Position numbers and translations under genes: made by a program
The notes under the pieces: generated by a model
What the model was told of the DNA's origin: nothing
Seen by the model: the letters and a program-made list of their open reading frames with translations, nothing else
Database searches by the model: none
NCBI GenBank assembly: GCA_902489855.1
Contig: CABUBS010000038.1
Coordinates: 1 to 13,503 of the forward strand
Length of the DNA stretch: 13,503 nt
Source: an uncultured Collinsella sp.
GTDB taxonomy: Bacteria; Actinomycetota; Coriobacteriia; Coriobacteriales; Coriobacteriaceae
Reading direction: 5' to 3'
In this document: positions 12,425 through 13,503 of the stretch, piece by piece
Layout of the letters: every line of letters begins with the position of its first letter
How positions within the stretch are numbered: the first letter of the stretch is position 1

Positions 12425-13503
12425 CTAAGCAGTGTACGAAATAGTGGCCGCCACCGCATGGCGCCAGCCGGCGATCTTTTTGGCTCGCTCGTCAGCGGGC
12501 ATGGCAGGCTCCACGATGCCGCGGGCGCCGTAGACGTCGACGACATCGCGTGTGTACATGCCCAGTGCGATACCACAGGCCCAAGCCGCGCCCAGACCGC
12601 TCATCTCGTCATTGCTCGCAATGCGGATGGGCGAGCCAACCAAATCGCTCTCAAACTGCATCAGGTACGCATCGCGCGTGGGGCCGCCGTCAACACGAAG
12701 CTCGGCAAGCGCCGCGCCCGAATCCTCGACCATCGCATCAATGACGTCAAAAATCTGATAGGCGATCGACTCGTCGGCAGCCTTTACGAACTCCGCGCGG
12801 CCCGTGGTACGTGTCATGCCAAAAACGCATCCCTCGGCATCACTTGCCCAGTGCGGCGCACCCAGGCCGGTAAACGCCGGCACAAAGTAGACATGGCTCG
12901 CCGGGTTGGCGGCGTAGCACAGGTCGGTGACCTCCTCGGGGTTGCTGATGAGCTCCAGGTCGTCGCGCAGCCAGGTCTTGACGGCGCCGGCGTAGCTCAC
13001 GTTGCCCTCGAGTACATACTCGGTCACGCCGTTCATACGCCACGCAAGCGAGCTCGAAAGCCCGTGCGAGCTGGCGACAAACTCGTTGCCGACGTTCATC
13101 ATGACCGAGCTGCCGGTGCCATAGGTCGCTTTGGCCATGCCGCGGCTGTGGCAACCCTGCGCAAACAGGGCCGCATGGCTGTCGCCCAGCACGCCGTGTA
13201 CCGGCACGGGTGCGGGCAAAAAGCCATCCAGGTCCGTTGTGCCAAACAGACCGTCGGAATCGGTCACCTGCGGCAGGCAGGCCGGATCGATGCCAAAGGC
13301 CTCGCACACCGGCTCGCTCCAGCAGCCACGGCGCAGGTCGAAGAGCTGCGTGCGGCTGGCATTGGACCAGTCACAGCGAAACTCCGCGCCGCCCGTGAGC
13401 GTCCAGACCACCCAGGCATCGATGGTGCCCAGACACAGCTCACCCGACGCCGCGGCCTCGGCAGCCGCCGGAATCCGGCCGACATTGCCGGTATTGGCAT
13501 CTC
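12425..13503 (-). CDS. FGGY-family carbohydrate kinase (glycerol-kinase-like), C-terminal part
   Basis: ATP-dependent sugar or polyol kinase, cut by the right window edge: the frame stays open to 13503, giving about 359 C-terminal residues of a protein usually near 500. GTG at 13411 lies inside a conserved stretch (LGTIDAWVVWTLTGG) and is not the start. Visible motifs are DWSNASRTQLFDL, the catalytic-base region LGDSHAALFAQGC, the phosphate loop ATYGTGSSVMMN, VPAFTGLGAPHW, DESIAYQIFDVIDAM, and the adenosine-binding VDGGPTRDAYLMQF followed by GLGAAWACGIALG. Overall it is closest to glycerol kinases. However, the phenylalanine that contacts glycerol in E. coli GlpK (YGTGCF) is serine here (YGTGSS), and GDQQ is GDSH. 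The substrate is therefore left open and no symbol is given. It ends in TAG at 12425, followed by REP-like hairpins. Confidence 0.9.
   Translation of the reverse strand, partial: DANTGNVGRIPAAAEAAASGELCLGTIDAWVVWTLTGGAEFRCDWSNASRTQLFDLRRGCWSEPVCEAFGIDPACLPQVTDSDGLFGTTDLDGFLPAPVPVHGVLGDSHAALFAQGCHSRGMAKATYGTGSSVMMNVGNEFVASSHGLSSSLAWRMNGVTEYVLEGNVSYAGAVKTWLRDDLELISNPEEVTDLCYAANPASHVYFVPAFTGLGAPHWASDAEGCVFGMTRTTGRAEFVKAADESIAYQIFDVIDAMVEDSGAALAELRVDGGPTRDAYLMQFESDLVGSPIRIASNDEMSGLGAAWACGIALGMYTRDVVDVYGARGIVEPAMPADERAKKIAGWRHAVAATISYTA

Overview
The window looks like chromosome from a high-GC, gut-type Actinomycetota of the class Coriobacteriia, most likely Collinsella or a relative. This is an inference from the gene families (a LuxR-type two-component system next to a 7TM sensor, a BglG/LicT-controlled PTS locus, luxS, a DUF4867 protein) and from the REP-like hairpins. 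No rRNA, tRNA or CRISPR array is visible.

Layout. (1) 1-117: window edge with a strong hairpin, perhaps the tail of a plus-strand gene. (2) 118-4186, minus strand: a tightly coupled signalling operon. A 7TM membrane protein with a coiled coil and a kinase-like C-terminus lacking catalytic motifs is followed by a HisKA_3-type membrane histidine kinase and a NarL/FixJ response regulator, each overlapping the next by 4 bp. (3) 4173-4341: a small mosaic intergenic segment built from short inverted and direct copies of neighbouring sequence, plus a terminator hairpin. (4) 4311-5746, minus: a 6-phospho-beta-glucosidase gene (GH1) broken by a frameshift. The break coincides exactly with an 18-bp patch that is an inverted copy of sequence 182 bp away in the same gene. 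(5) 5747-7449: a cassette-like region in which a plus-strand P-loop ATPase gene is flanked on both sides by the same two palindromic elements (H and R) in the same order, with a degenerate 3' end of a DUF4867-like gene on the left. (6) 7450-11583, minus: DUF4867 protein, alpha/beta hydrolase, beta-glucoside-type PTS EIIBC and a LicT/BglG antiterminator with a terminator-containing leader. (7) 11784-12272, minus: luxS. (8) 12273-12424: REP-like hairpins. (9) 12425 to the right edge, minus: C-terminal part of an FGGY carbohydrate kinase related to glycerol kinase.

How it fits together. The antiterminator, PTS transporter, hydrolase and GH1 enzyme form the classical logic of a beta-glucoside uptake locus: sugar relieves PTS phosphorylation of the antiterminator, the leader terminator is read through, the sugar enters as a 6-phosphate and is hydrolysed. 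Here the hydrolytic end seems to have decayed or been replaced: the GH1 gene is frameshifted and is separated from the transporter by the ATPase cassette, and an esterase-like hydrolase sits directly behind the PTS gene.

The most unusual signal is the recurrence of 17-18 bp perfect inverted copies with sources 134-182 bp away (three cases between 4036 and 5003). One broke GH1. Another puts a sequence complementary to the ribosome-binding region of the 7TM gene into the upstream intergenic region. The simplest explanation is local template-switch (templated insertion) mutagenesis, with a possible side effect on expression.
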